NCBI GenBank assembly: GCA_041485845.1
Contig: JBGPKH010000025.1
Span: forward strand, 1-29,769
DNA: 29,769 bases
Source of the DNA: OMOG01 sp041485845
GTDB lineage: Bacteria; Acidobacteriota; Terriglobia; Bryobacterales; Bryobacteraceae
Direction of reading: 5' to 3'
Positions 1 through 6,993 of this stretch are shown one piece after another. Under the pieces are notes generated by a model. It was not told the DNA's origin. It saw only the letters and a list, made by a program, of their open reading frames with translations, and made no database searches. The stretch's first letter is position 1. Every line of letters starts with the position of its first letter. The position numbers were made by a program, and so were the translations under genes.

Positions 1-193
1 AAACTCGAAAAGAACGTTTCCGCGCGTATACCGGAGCCGCAGCCCTGCGAAGCCGCCGCTCCCGGGTCCGACCCGCCGGATCAATCGCCGGAGCCCGCCA
101 ACGAAGCCGCGACCGCCCATCCACCTGAGTCCGGCTTGTGCCGAAGCCCAGCCCGATCCCTGCCCCAGGACGCCGATGAAACGCAGGCCCGTC
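1..193. other. Window edge, possible 3' tail of a cut-off gene
   Basis: No start codon or recognisable domain is visible here. On the + strand the first reading frame is open from base 1 to about 372 and begins with charged residues (KLEKNVSARIPEPQ) followed by a Pro/Glu/Ala-rich stretch. It could therefore be the C-terminal tail of a gene that enters from the left and converges on the peptidase gene. A 180-base antisense overlap with that gene would then be needed to reach the stop, which argues against it. I cannot name a family. Confidence 0.2.
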
Positions 194-3124
194 CTACCGA
201 CCCAGCGTCGATAATGCCGTGCGGTCGCGCTCCAGGTACGGGACGCCCTTTTCCATCCAATCGGGTGTGGGCGCGCCCTTCAAGTAATGGTCGAAGTATT
301 GTTGCAGCCGGATCGTGTAGTCCTTCTGGTCGGCCCGATTGCGCAGGCCGTGGGGCTGGCCGTTGTAGTTGAACATGTAGACTTCCTTGCCCAACCGGCG
401 GAGCGCCAGGAAGAATTCGATGCCCTGATACCACGGCACGGCGTCGTCGCCATCGTTCTGGAGAATCATCACCGGCGTCTGCACGCGGTCGGCCCAGAAG
501 ATCGGCGAGTTCTCGATGAAGCGCGTGGGGTACTGCCAGATGGACCCGCCGATGCGGCTCTGCGTGCGCTCGTATTGGAACTGGCGCGTCAGTCCGGTGC
601 CCCAGCGGATGCCGTCGTAGGCGCTGATCATGTTGACCACCGGCGCGCCCGCCGCGACCGCGCGGAAGCGGTTGGTCTGGGTCACCATGTAGGCGATCTG
701 GTATCCGCCCCAACTGTGGCCCTGGATGCCGATGGCTTTCTCGTCGACGATGCCCTTATCGACGATGCTCTGGATGGCGGGGAGCACGCACTTGAGCGCG
801 CTCTGCCCAGGGTAGCCGGTGGTGTAGACGATATCGGGCTCGAGCACCAGGTAGCCGTTGCTCACGTAATAGCTGATGTTGATGGAAGTGCCCGGGGCGG
901 GGTTCACGAAGCGGTTCACGTTCTGCGTGAGCTTCTCGTAGATGTAGACCATGAGCGGGTACTTCTTGCGCGGGTCGAAGTTCTCCGGTTTGTAGAGGGC
1001 GGCGGTGAGCGGCACGCCGTCGATGTTCTTGAACTCGGCCACTTCGGAAGTGCCCCACACGAGCTGCGCCTTTTGCGGGTTGGCGTTGGAGACCTTGCGC
1101 AGCTCCTTGAAGGTGTTGTTGGTGGTGACCAGGTCGGGGAACTCGTTAAAGTTCTGCCCGGCGAGCAGGTAGACGTCGGCGTCTTTGGCCTTCACCGGCG
1201 GCGAGAAATTCTTGTTGGCCATCAGGAGTTGTTGTGGCTCTCCGCCGTCGAGCGACGCGCGGAAGAAGCCGCTCTCCCATGTTTTGAGGTTCTCGGCCTG
1301 GAGCATCACCGGCTTCGAAGAGTCGATCCAGCGCTCGCGCGGGTTCTCGGCCTCGGTGCGGATGTAGCGCAGCCGCAGGTCGTGCTGCCGGCCGTAGCCG
1401 GCGGTAATGTTCTTGGCGCCGGACCCGTCGGGCGAGACGCGCCAGATGTCGTACTTATCGTAGAGCAGAACCGACTGGCCGTCCTTGGTCCATCCGGCAT
1501 TGCCGTAGGAGCCCGGGGTGCTCGGCGTATCGGTCTCCTCGTTCCAGAATCTCACCGGCAGGTTGGCCGTCAGGTTGACCGTCTTGCCGTCGGGAACCGA
1601 GATCGTTTCCCAGTCTTTGCCATTGAACGACAGCAGGTAGCGGCCGGAGGGAGACCAGCTCACGGCGCCGTGGTTCTTCTTGGAGATCAGCTTGCGGGCG
1701 CCGGTGTTGACATCGATCACGTAGGCGTCGGCGTAACGCTCGTCGAAGTCGGCGAGCCGCCGGTATTCGCGATCGTCAGTGCCGAGGACCCATTGCGGGC
1801 TTTCCGACGGAGTGACGTCCGCCAGTTGGTTGTCGGCCAACTGGACGACCTTCTTTTCCGGGATGAGATAGGCGGCGGTGAAGGTACGGTCGCGGTCGCG
1901 CGCGGCGCGGATCTTTTGGATCGGCTGGATGTAGTCGTCCTTGTACGACCAGAGGTCGACGATGGCCTTGTCTTCGGTGGAAGCGCCGGCTGCCGGGTCG
2001 TCTTTCTTTTCGGGCGCCGGCGGCGCACAGGCGAAGAACACCCGGGTGCCGTCCTTGGAGAAGCTGAGCGTGCCCTTGTCGCTGATCGCGAATTCTTTGC
2101 GGAAGCCGGGCGTGGCGGCGGAGGCTAACTCGGTGGCCGTGCCGGCCTGACGATCCCAACGGTAGAGCTTGAACGTCGGGGTCTTGGCGGCGGCATCGTC
2201 ACGGTCGCTGAGGAAGGCGAGCTGGGTCTGGTTCTCGTCCCAGGTGAGCTTGAGGTGCTTGCCCTTGCCGGCGAGCAGAGCGGCCGGCGCGTCGGAAGCG
2301 CCGATGCGGGCGGCGAAGACGCCGTTCTTCGACGAATCCCGGGCGGACACGGCGTAGACCAGTTGCTTACCGTCCTCGGGGAAGGAGAACTCGACCACGT
2401 CGGCGAAGGTGCGCTCGGTGGAGTCGGAGAGATTGCGGAGGACCAGGTCGGAACCGAATTCGGGACGTGGGCCGCGAGCGCCTCCGGCCGCGGCGCCGCC
2501 ACCGCGGCCACCGCGCCCGCCCTGCTGGTCGGCGTCACCGCCCTCGGGCTTGGGCTGTTGGGTGGCGGGTGTAGCCGGCTCGGGCGCCTCCTTCAGATAC
2601 GCGAGATAGCCGGCGGACTTGTCGGGCATTGTGAACTGCTTGACGCGGGCGATCCTCATGGCTTTGCCGGAGGCGAGGTCTACGATCACCATGCCGTCCT
2701 TAGGCATTTGCGCCGGGGTTTTCTTCTCCTTCTTCGCCTTGTCGGTCTCCGCCTTGGTGGCGAAGGTGGAGAAGACCAGCGTGCGGCCGTCGGCGGAGAA
2801 CGCTATCGTCACGCCCCGCGGTGGTGGCGGCGGTCCTTCTTCGGGAACCGCGGCCTGCTCAGGAGCGGGGCGCGCGCCGGCGGGCTCGTGCTGGTCTTTG
2901 CCGGTGACCAGATTGCGGATGACGACTTCGCCGTCGCCGTCCTGTGGGAAGACGCTATAGGCCAGAAACTTGCCATCGTTGGACAGGCGTTGGCCGGCGA
3001 TAGTCTTCCAACTGTCGTAGTCGCGGTGGTTCAGGGGGCGCTTACCGGTTTGGGCAAACGACACCGGGAGCAGAACCGTGAGCAGCAGCGCGGCGGCGCG
3101 GAGCGAAAAGCGGCGGTGGAGCAT
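194..3124 (-). CDS. Secreted S9 family (prolyl oligopeptidase-type) peptidase
   Basis: A 976-aa serine peptidase of the prolyl oligopeptidase/dipeptidyl peptidase IV clan, expected to act outside the cytoplasm on short peptides. Residues 1-24 form a Sec signal peptide (basic start, Leu/Ala-rich core, SFAQ end). A long beta-propeller-like region follows, and the last ~260 residues are an alpha/beta hydrolase. The catalytic elements are visible: nucleophile Ser804 in GHSWGG, the acid in GDDAVP near residue 893, and His925 in QPHG. A Gly/Arg/Ala-rich low-complexity insert lies around residues 185-230 and is probably a surface loop. The ATG start is supported by the signal peptide. There is no Shine-Dalgarno sequence; a TACAAT hexamer lies 6 nt upstream. 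The gene is monocistronic and diverges from the small gene at 3327. Family assignment is firm, substrate unknown. Confidence 0.93.
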   Translation of the reverse strand: MLHRRFSLRAAALLLTVLLPVSFAQTGKRPLNHRDYDSWKTIAGQRLSNDGKFLAYSVFPQDGDGEVVIRNLVTGKDQHEPAGARPAPEQAAVPEEGPPPPPRGVTIAFSADGRTLVFSTFATKAETDKAKKEKKTPAQMPKDGMVIVDLASGKAMRIARVKQFTMPDKSAGYLAYLKEAPEPATPATQQPKPEGGDADQQGGRGGRGGGAAAGGARGPRPEFGSDLVLRNLSDSTERTFADVVEFSFPEDGKQLVYAVSARDSSKNGVFAARIGASDAPAALLAGKGKHLKLTWDENQTQLAFLSDRDDAAAKTPTFKLYRWDRQAGTATELASAATPGFRKEFAISDKGTLSFSKDGTRVFFACAPPAPEKKDDPAAGASTEDKAIVDLWSYKDDYIQPIQKIRAARDRDRTFTAAYLIPEKKVVQLADNQLADVTPSESPQWVLGTDDREYRRLADFDERYADAYVIDVNTGARKLISKKNHGAVSWSPSGRYLLSFNGKDWETISVPDGKTVNLTANLPVRFWNEETDTPSTPGSYGNAGWTKDGQSVLLYDKYDIWRVSPDGSGAKNITAGYGRQHDLRLRYIRTEAENPRERWIDSSKPVMLQAENLKTWESGFFRASLDGGEPQQLLMANKNFSPPVKAKDADVYLLAGQNFNEFPDLVTTNNTFKELRKVSNANPQKAQLVWGTSEVAEFKNIDGVPLTAALYKPENFDPRKKYPLMVYIYEKLTQNVNRFVNPAPGTSINISYYVSNGYLVLEPDIVYTTGYPGQSALKCVLPAIQSIVDKGIVDEKAIGIQGHSWGGYQIAYMVTQTNRFRAVAAGAPVVNMISAYDGIRWGTGLTRQFQYERTQSRIGGSIWQYPTRFIENSPIFWADRVQTPVMILQNDGDDAVPWYQGIEFFLALRRLGKEVYMFNYNGQPHGLRNRADQKDYTIRLQQYFDHYLKGAPTPDWMEKGVPYLERDRTALSTLGR

Positions 3125-3130
3125 GAGGGT

Positions 3131-3136
3131 ATTGTA
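3131..3136 (-). promoter_or_regulatory. -10 element of the S9 peptidase gene (leaderless type)
   Basis: On the minus strand TACAAT lies 6 nt before the ATG at 3124, so transcription would begin at or next to the start codon. No good -35 lies 17 nt upstream (TGGCCC) and no Shine-Dalgarno sequence is present. Confidence 0.5.
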
Positions 3137-3239
3137 CAGGGGCCGGGAGACCGGGGCCAGAGGCTGGGGCTCTCGCCGGCCGCTCCTTCAACAGAGCTAG
3201 ACCAGTTTACGGCAAGGCGGTCAACCAGTTGTTGAAGCG

Positions 3240-3283
3240 CTAGTCCGTCCCAACAGAGCCGCGCGCGTAAGCAAGCGGTATAC
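3240..3283. repeat. Probable dispersed intergenic repeat between divergent genes
   Basis: Read on the minus strand this stretch (GTATACCGCTTGCTTACGCG, then GCGGCTCTGTTGGGACGGAC) would translate as LAYARGSVGTD. I recall similar strings as spurious translations of a dispersed repeat in acidobacterial genomes, but cannot check that here. It fills part of the 202-bp space between the peptidase gene and the small gene at 3327, and nothing else is recognisable in that space. Confidence 0.35.
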
Positions 3284-3312
3284 GGGATGGCACACTGCCT
3301 GCTGCGGCGGTG

Positions 3313-3318
3313 TAAACT
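3313..3318 (+). promoter_or_regulatory. -10-like element of the small gene at 3327
   Basis: TAAACT lies 8 nt before the GTG at 3327 with no Shine-Dalgarno sequence between them, so the transcript would be leaderless or nearly so. It favours the GTG over the in-frame ATG at 3342. Confidence 0.4.
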
Positions 3319-3326
3319 GATACAAA

Positions 3327-3623
3327 GTGGCGCAAGAAAAAATGTTGACCAAAACGGTTCGTTCCCGGTTCGATCATCAAATTGGCGAGACCGTCGAAGG
3401 CTGCAAGATTCTGGAACGGCGGGTCGTCATTCCGCCGGACCCGGTCGAGAAACGGCGCGGAGTCTACGATTATCTCGTGGAAGTTCCGCCGGCCCCCGAG
3501 AAGCCGCAGGCGCGGTCGTCGCGTAAGGCGGCGGCTTCCTCTTCCACTGCGCAAGAGTCGTTCACCCGCGCCACGCCCGAAGAGATCGGCGGAGGGGTGA
3601 TCCGCCGCGTGCCGTCGCGCTAG
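3327..3623 (+). CDS. Small hypothetical protein
   Basis: A 98-aa hydrophilic protein from a GTG start; an in-frame ATG at 3342 would shorten it by five residues. The first half contains the regularly spaced string GETVEGCKILERRVVIPPDP and then a Pro/Ala/Lys-rich segment. The C-terminus ends in RRVPSR. There is no signal peptide, membrane segment or recognised domain. The single Cys sits in EGCKILE. It stands alone between the S9 peptidase (divergent) and the oxidoreductase. Coding status rests on the promoter-like hexamer before the start and on the frame being the most protein-like there. I do not recognise a family. Confidence 0.55.
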   Translation: MAQEKMLTKTVRSRFDHQIGETVEGCKILERRVVIPPDPVEKRRGVYDYLVEVPPAPEKPQARSSRKAAASSSTAQESFTRATPEEIGGGVIRRVPSR

Positions 3624-4098
3624 TGGCGCGCGGCCGGACCGCGGGCCGTCCATGCTCCGCTTCGCCGCAGCACGGGACTAGCCGATCGGAAGCGTAGCTC
3701 CATTTCAGAAGTTCAGTATCGTATTCCAACCAGCCGGGAAGCCGGCCGGAAGGCCGGCGCCGGCCAGGATTGGCGGCCCCTTGACCGGCCTTCGGCGCTC
3801 ACGGGAATTGACCCGGTTTTGCTCGCCGAACGTGACCCCGCACGGGCCGTGCGAAGGAGCCGCTTGGCGCGAAGGCTCCGGGTTTTGGCGCGCGGCAAAT
3901 GCTGTTGCGGGCCGGCTTGCAGCAGATCGGCATCCAACATGACGTCCGCTCATGTGGCGCCCCGTATGGTCTTCCCGGCGCGCTCCGCCCCCTCGGCGTT
4001 CTCCGGTTTTTGACTTTCTCTTACTCCGCGTCCCGGCGTCTCGGCGGTGCGATAAACCGAAACCCCACCACCCCCCGCCCGGCGTTACACTGTTCACC
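3624..4098. other. 475-bp gap without a recognisable gene
   Basis: Frames on both strands give only Arg/Pro/Ala-rich low-quality translations. A GC-rich self-complementary cluster lies at about 3739-3766 (repeated GCCGGC/CCGGCC) and could fold as a hairpin downstream of the small gene. The rest may be decayed DNA. The only functional signal I can support is the -10-like hexamer at 4086. Confidence 0.4.
4086..4091 (+). promoter_or_regulatory. -10-like element of the oxidoreductase gene
   Basis: TACACT lies 7 nt before the ATG at 4099, and there is no Shine-Dalgarno sequence in the gap GTTCACC. This supports the 4099 start and a leaderless transcript. Confidence 0.45.
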
Positions 4099-5265
4099 AT
4101 GGATCGCGATCGCAGAGAGTTTCTCGTCTCGGCGCTGGCTGCGGCGCCGCTCTTCGTCCCCCGTAGCGCCTGGGGCGCCAACGACCGCTTGTCATACGGT
4201 CTGATCGGCTCCGGCGGCCGCGGCCGGTATCTCCAGCAGAATTTCAACAAGCTCGGCGCCGAGTGCGTGGCGGTCGCCGAAGTCTACGAGCCCAACCTGG
4301 AAGCCGGTCTCAAAGCCGCGCCCGCCGCCAAACGCTACGTCGATTACCACGACCTCCTGGCCCAGCCCGGCCTCGACGCCGTGGTCATCGCCTCGCCCGA
4401 CCACCAGCACTGCCCCATGCTGCTCGCCGCCCTCGACGCGAAGAAGGACGTCTACCTCGAAAAGCCCATGTCCCACTCGCTCGAGGAAAGCCAGCGCATG
4501 ATTCAGGCCGTGCGCAAGACTTCGCAGATCGTGCAGATCGGCATGCAGCGCCGCAGCGCTCCATCCGTCATCAAAGCCAAGGAGATCGTCGACAGCGGCA
4601 TCCTCGGCAAAATCACGCTCGTCAAGCCCATGTGGAACTGGAACGTCTCCAAGCCCCTCGACAACTCGCCGCTCCCCGGCAAGCTCGATTGGAAACGCTT
4701 CCTGGGCGCCGCCAAAGACCGCGACCTCGAGCCCATGCGCTTCCGCTATTGGCGCTATTTCTGGGATTACTCCGGCGGCAACATGACCGACCAGGGCACC
4801 CACCTCATGGACGTGGTCCAGTGGTTCACCAACTCCTACCCGGTAAAGTCCGCCGTCTGCTTCGGCCAGAAGGCCAAGAACACCGGCTCGGAAGTCCCCG
4901 ACGTCTTCTGCGCCGTCTTCGAATACGAAAAGCTCATGGCCACCTGGACCCTCAACTACTGCAACTCCTACGAGAACGATTGGTCCATCCAGTTCCAGGG
5001 CGACGAGGGCGCCATGATCATCAACAACGCCGGCTTCCGCATCTGGAAGGAGCCCGTGCCCAAGAATCCCGAGCCCGTTCAGTCGATGGCCGCGCCCATT
5101 CCCATCGAGACCCACATCCAGAATTTCCTCGACTGCGTCCGTTCCCGGAAGGAGCCCAACGCCCCGGTCGAGGTGGGCGCCAGCGCGGTCTCCGCGCCGC
5201 ACCTGGCCAACGTGGCGTTCCACCAGGGGCGACAGGTGACGCTCAGTTCCGTTATTCCAGGGTGA
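4099..5265 (+). CDS. Gfo/Idh/MocA family oxidoreductase with twin-arginine signal
   Basis: A 388-aa NAD(P)-dependent sugar or polyol dehydrogenase-type protein. It starts with a twin-arginine export signal (RREFL at residues 5-9, then an Ala/Leu core ending WGA). A Rossmann domain begins at about residue 32, with the dinucleotide loop GSGGRG at 37-42. The family lysine motif EKP is at 121-123, and GTHLMD with His235 contributes to the active site. The C-terminal alpha/beta substrate domain runs to the end. Length and order are normal for the exported subgroup that is abundant in Acidobacteriota and Planctomycetes. The frame is open further upstream (to 3952), but the export signal and the TACACT hexamer fix the start at 4099. 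Its last 14 bases overlap an antisense asnA remnant. Substrate cannot be told from sequence. Confidence 0.92.
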   Translation: MDRDRREFLVSALAAAPLFVPRSAWGANDRLSYGLIGSGGRGRYLQQNFNKLGAECVAVAEVYEPNLEAGLKAAPAAKRYVDYHDLLAQPGLDAVVIASPDHQHCPMLLAALDAKKDVYLEKPMSHSLEESQRMIQAVRKTSQIVQIGMQRRSAPSVIKAKEIVDSGILGKITLVKPMWNWNVSKPLDNSPLPGKLDWKRFLGAAKDRDLEPMRFRYWRYFWDYSGGNMTDQGTHLMDVVQWFTNSYPVKSAVCFGQKAKNTGSEVPDVFCAVFEYEKLMATWTLNYCNSYENDWSIQFQGDEGAMIINNAGFRIWKEPVPKNPEPVQSMAAPIPIETHIQNFLDCVRSRKEPNAPVEVGASAVSAPHLANVAFHQGRQVTLSSVIPG

Positions 5266-5341
5266 CCTCGCCCAGGTGCGCCTTCCGCAGCAGCAGCAGC
5301 ATCGTCCGCGACTGTCCGATGCCGCCGCCGACCCGGTCCGG
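5252..5341 (-). pseudogene. asnA: Remnant of the 3' end of asparagine synthetase A
   Basis: Read on the minus strand, this piece encodes VGGGIGQSRTMLLL followed by RKAHLGEVTLE and a TAA stop at 5252-5254. That is the C-terminal signature of ammonia-dependent asparagine synthetase AsnA, where the GGGIGQSR loop belongs to the class II aminoacyl-tRNA-synthetase-like active site. Only about 28 codons survive. Upstream (5341-5415) no frame continues the homology, so some 90% of the gene is gone. The stop lies inside the end of the oxidoreductase gene. Recognition is from the motif alone. Confidence 0.65.
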
Positions 5342-5398
5342 CGGACCGCGGCATGGCCCACGTCACGGGACCTTCCTGAATACCGTTGCGAACACGAT

Positions 5399-5404
5399 TA
5401 TGAT
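5399..5404 (+). promoter_or_regulatory. -10-like element of the gene at 5416
   Basis: TATGAT lies 11 nt before the ATG at 5416, giving a predicted leader of only about 4-5 nt. There is no Shine-Dalgarno sequence and no convincing -35. Confidence 0.4.
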
Positions 5405-5415
5405 AGGCTGCTCCA

Positions 5416-6198
5416 ATGGCCTTAGACCTCCAGATCGCCATTGTCAGCCTGCAACCCAGCACTTACACCTGCGAGCTCTTTCACGGTCCGCCCTATACCG
5501 AGCGCGAACTTCGCGGCCATATCGATCCCCTTCAGACCGTTCCCCTGGCGGGCACTGGCGGCATTTTTACCGCCACCTTCTCCGCCAATCCCGGCATCGG
5601 CTACGCCATCCGTCTCCGCGACGGGTCCGGTAAAGTCCTCGCGCGCAGCAACGCCAGGACTCTGAACAGCAATAAAAGCCTCCTTGTAATCGATGGGACC
5701 GATCGCATCTCGGAGGCCGAGTTCGGCCAGTTTGCGCCTGCGGTCCCCTTCACCGATGACAAGACGACCGTCGACCACCTGGTGCTCGATTTCGTCGGCA
5801 AGGACCTGCGCATGTTCGCGCATGTTCTGTACGACGGGCTCATCGACAAGCGTTTCACCTTCGACTACCGTTTTCGTCTCGTCCCGGTCGATATCCCGGT
5901 GTGGACTCCGGTGACGAGTCTTTCCGAAGACGAGACCCCCGAAGATACTCTCACGATCGATAAGATCTCCCTTACCATCGACGCCGATCGCAACCGCCAG
6001 GAGTTGATCATGGGCATCCTGCACCCGTTTATCCGCCGGAGACTCGATGCGAAGGTCCAACGCCGTTTTCACGAGTCCATCCAAAAGCAGGCCTCGGCGA
6101 ACGCACTCAAACCGGTCGTGACGCTGACCGGCACCGATGTGGTCGACGGGCAGCATGTCGATCTGAAGATCGGAATCCTGGCGGACGCGCCGGGGTAG
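5416..6198 (+). CDS. Hypothetical protein, probably cytoplasmic
   Basis: A 260-aa protein without signal peptide or membrane segment. The N-terminal 60 residues look beta-rich (YTCELFHGPPYTERELRG and a following Gly-rich part). The centre contains TVDHLVLDFVGKDLRMFAHV. A basic helix, FIRRRLDAKVQRRFHESIQK, lies near residue 210, and the C-terminus is beta-like (VVTLTGTDVVDGQHVDLKIG). I recognise no family or catalytic motif. The ATG at 5416 is preceded by a TATGAT hexamer. The gene stands alone between a vanished asnA on its left and a decayed reverse-transcriptase piece on its right. Its even codon pattern and long frame support a real gene. Confidence 0.72.
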   Translation: MALDLQIAIVSLQPSTYTCELFHGPPYTERELRGHIDPLQTVPLAGTGGIFTATFSANPGIGYAIRLRDGSGKVLARSNARTLNSNKSLLVIDGTDRISEAEFGQFAPAVPFTDDKTTVDHLVLDFVGKDLRMFAHVLYDGLIDKRFTFDYRFRLVPVDIPVWTPVTSLSEDETPEDTLTIDKISLTIDADRNRQELIMGILHPFIRRRLDAKVQRRFHESIQKQASANALKPVVTLTGTDVVDGQHVDLKIGILADAPG

Positions 6199-6224
6199 CT
6201 CTCGCTCCCCTTCCCGGACCGCGA

Positions 6225-6395
6225 GCCCTTCGACATCGTCGCGTCTTTTCGCGGCTGATCTCCAACTGGAGCTTCCCTTCTGTTTCGCCAACGCCACGAA
6301 ATCATCGGCGTAGCGCATCGCCCCGGCCGGAACCCGTACGAACAATCCAGGAAGTCCGCCTCAAAGACCGGCTCCAGGATCGACAGGCTCGTCAT
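6225..6395 (-). pseudogene. Decayed group II intron reverse transcriptase/maturase
   Basis: Three conserved reverse-transcriptase blocks survive on the minus strand in different frames. SILEPVFEADFLDCSYGFRPG lies at about 6319-6387, RYADDFVALAKQK at about 6277-6315, and LQLEISREKTRR at about 6235-6272. In an intact group II intron protein the roughly 80-90 residues between the FRPG block and the catalytic YADD block are essential; here they are deleted and the blocks are joined out of frame. No start, maturase domain or HNH domain remains. The upstream 6396-6545 region may hold remains of the intron RNA, but I cannot demonstrate its folded domains. Confidence 0.75.
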
Positions 6396-6544
6396 CCTGC
6401 GCGGAGGACTGGCCGCCTGCGACTTGCTTACGACGCCGAATCGGGTTCACTCGCGTTACGGCTTGCGCGTTCGCCTCCCGAGTTCCCGCCGGCTCCCTTA
6501 CTGGAACCCGCGCCCGTTTTGGCTGCATGCAGAACAGGCAATTA

Positions 6545-6571
6545 CTTGGTGAACTCCCTTCAGTTCACAAG
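6545..6571. terminator. Hairpin downstream of the CHAD gene
   Basis: CTTG(G)TGAACT and AGTTCACAAG pair as a 10-bp stem with one bulged G around a 6-nt loop (CCCTTC). It lies about 20 nt past the minus-strand stop of the CHAD gene, so it could end that transcript, although no T-tract follows. It could equally be a leftover of the group II intron RNA. Confidence 0.4.
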
Positions 6572-6590
6572 ATCGGCCCGGGAACCCCGC

Positions 6591-6992
6591 CTACAATTCC
6601 AGCCGGCTGCGCCATTTCTGCGAGAAGTCCCGGCCCTTCCACCTCCGCAGCTCCTTTAGCAGATCGACAGCCGCCTGCCGCCGCTCCGCCTGCAAGTGCG
6701 TAACGATCGCCGCGCGCTTGGAGACTCCCGCGGCGGCCAAAAGATCGAGCGCGATGTCGCGGTCCCGTACCGCTCCCGCCGCCCCCATCAGATCGCCAAG
6801 CTGCCATCGAATCTTCTTCCACGACTTGTCCGGATAGAACTGCGAAAACGTCCGCAGGCACCGGCTGAAGCGCCGGATCGCAACCCGCAGATCGTGGATC
6901 GACTCGGCTTCGCTGGACTTCGAGGTGCGGTTCACCTGGAACGCGAACCGCCGCAACAGAATCGCCGTTTGCTGGCGCGCGTAATCTCGCAT
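6591..6992 (-). CDS. Short CHAD-domain protein
   Basis: A 133-aa alpha-helical protein with the CHAD signature IHDLRVAIRRFSRCLRTF at about residues 31-48. CHAD domains bind inorganic polyphosphate through conserved basic and histidine residues. The usual domain has two four-helix halves (about 230-300 aa); only the first half is present, ending in SRLEL. The start lies one base past the stop of the upstream Ppx/GppA gene, so the two are almost certainly co-transcribed and probably translationally coupled. The pairing with a polyphosphate hydrolase supports a polyphosphate role. The missing C-terminal half could be natural or due to truncation near the scar at 6225-6395. Confidence 0.8.
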   Translation of the reverse strand: MRDYARQQTAILLRRFAFQVNRTSKSSEAESIHDLRVAIRRFSRCLRTFSQFYPDKSWKKIRWQLGDLMGAAGAVRDRDIALDLLAAAGVSKRAAIVTHLQAERRQAAVDLLKELRRWKGRDFSQKWRSRLEL

Positions 6993-6993
6993 A

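Noticed and set aside
287..2128. 613-codon + strand frame opposite the S9 peptidase
   Set aside because: Val/Ala/Arg/His-rich shadow of the peptidase gene with no domain; the minus strand carries the catalytic motifs.
3952..4098. 49-residue N-terminal extension of the oxidoreductase
   Set aside because: The extension is low-complexity, and the twin-arginine signal begins at the 4099 ATG behind a -10-like hexamer.
4263..5633. 456-codon + frame inside the oxidoreductase gene running beyond it
   Set aside because: Arg/Pro-rich out-of-frame shadow; the true frame has the Rossmann and EKP motifs.
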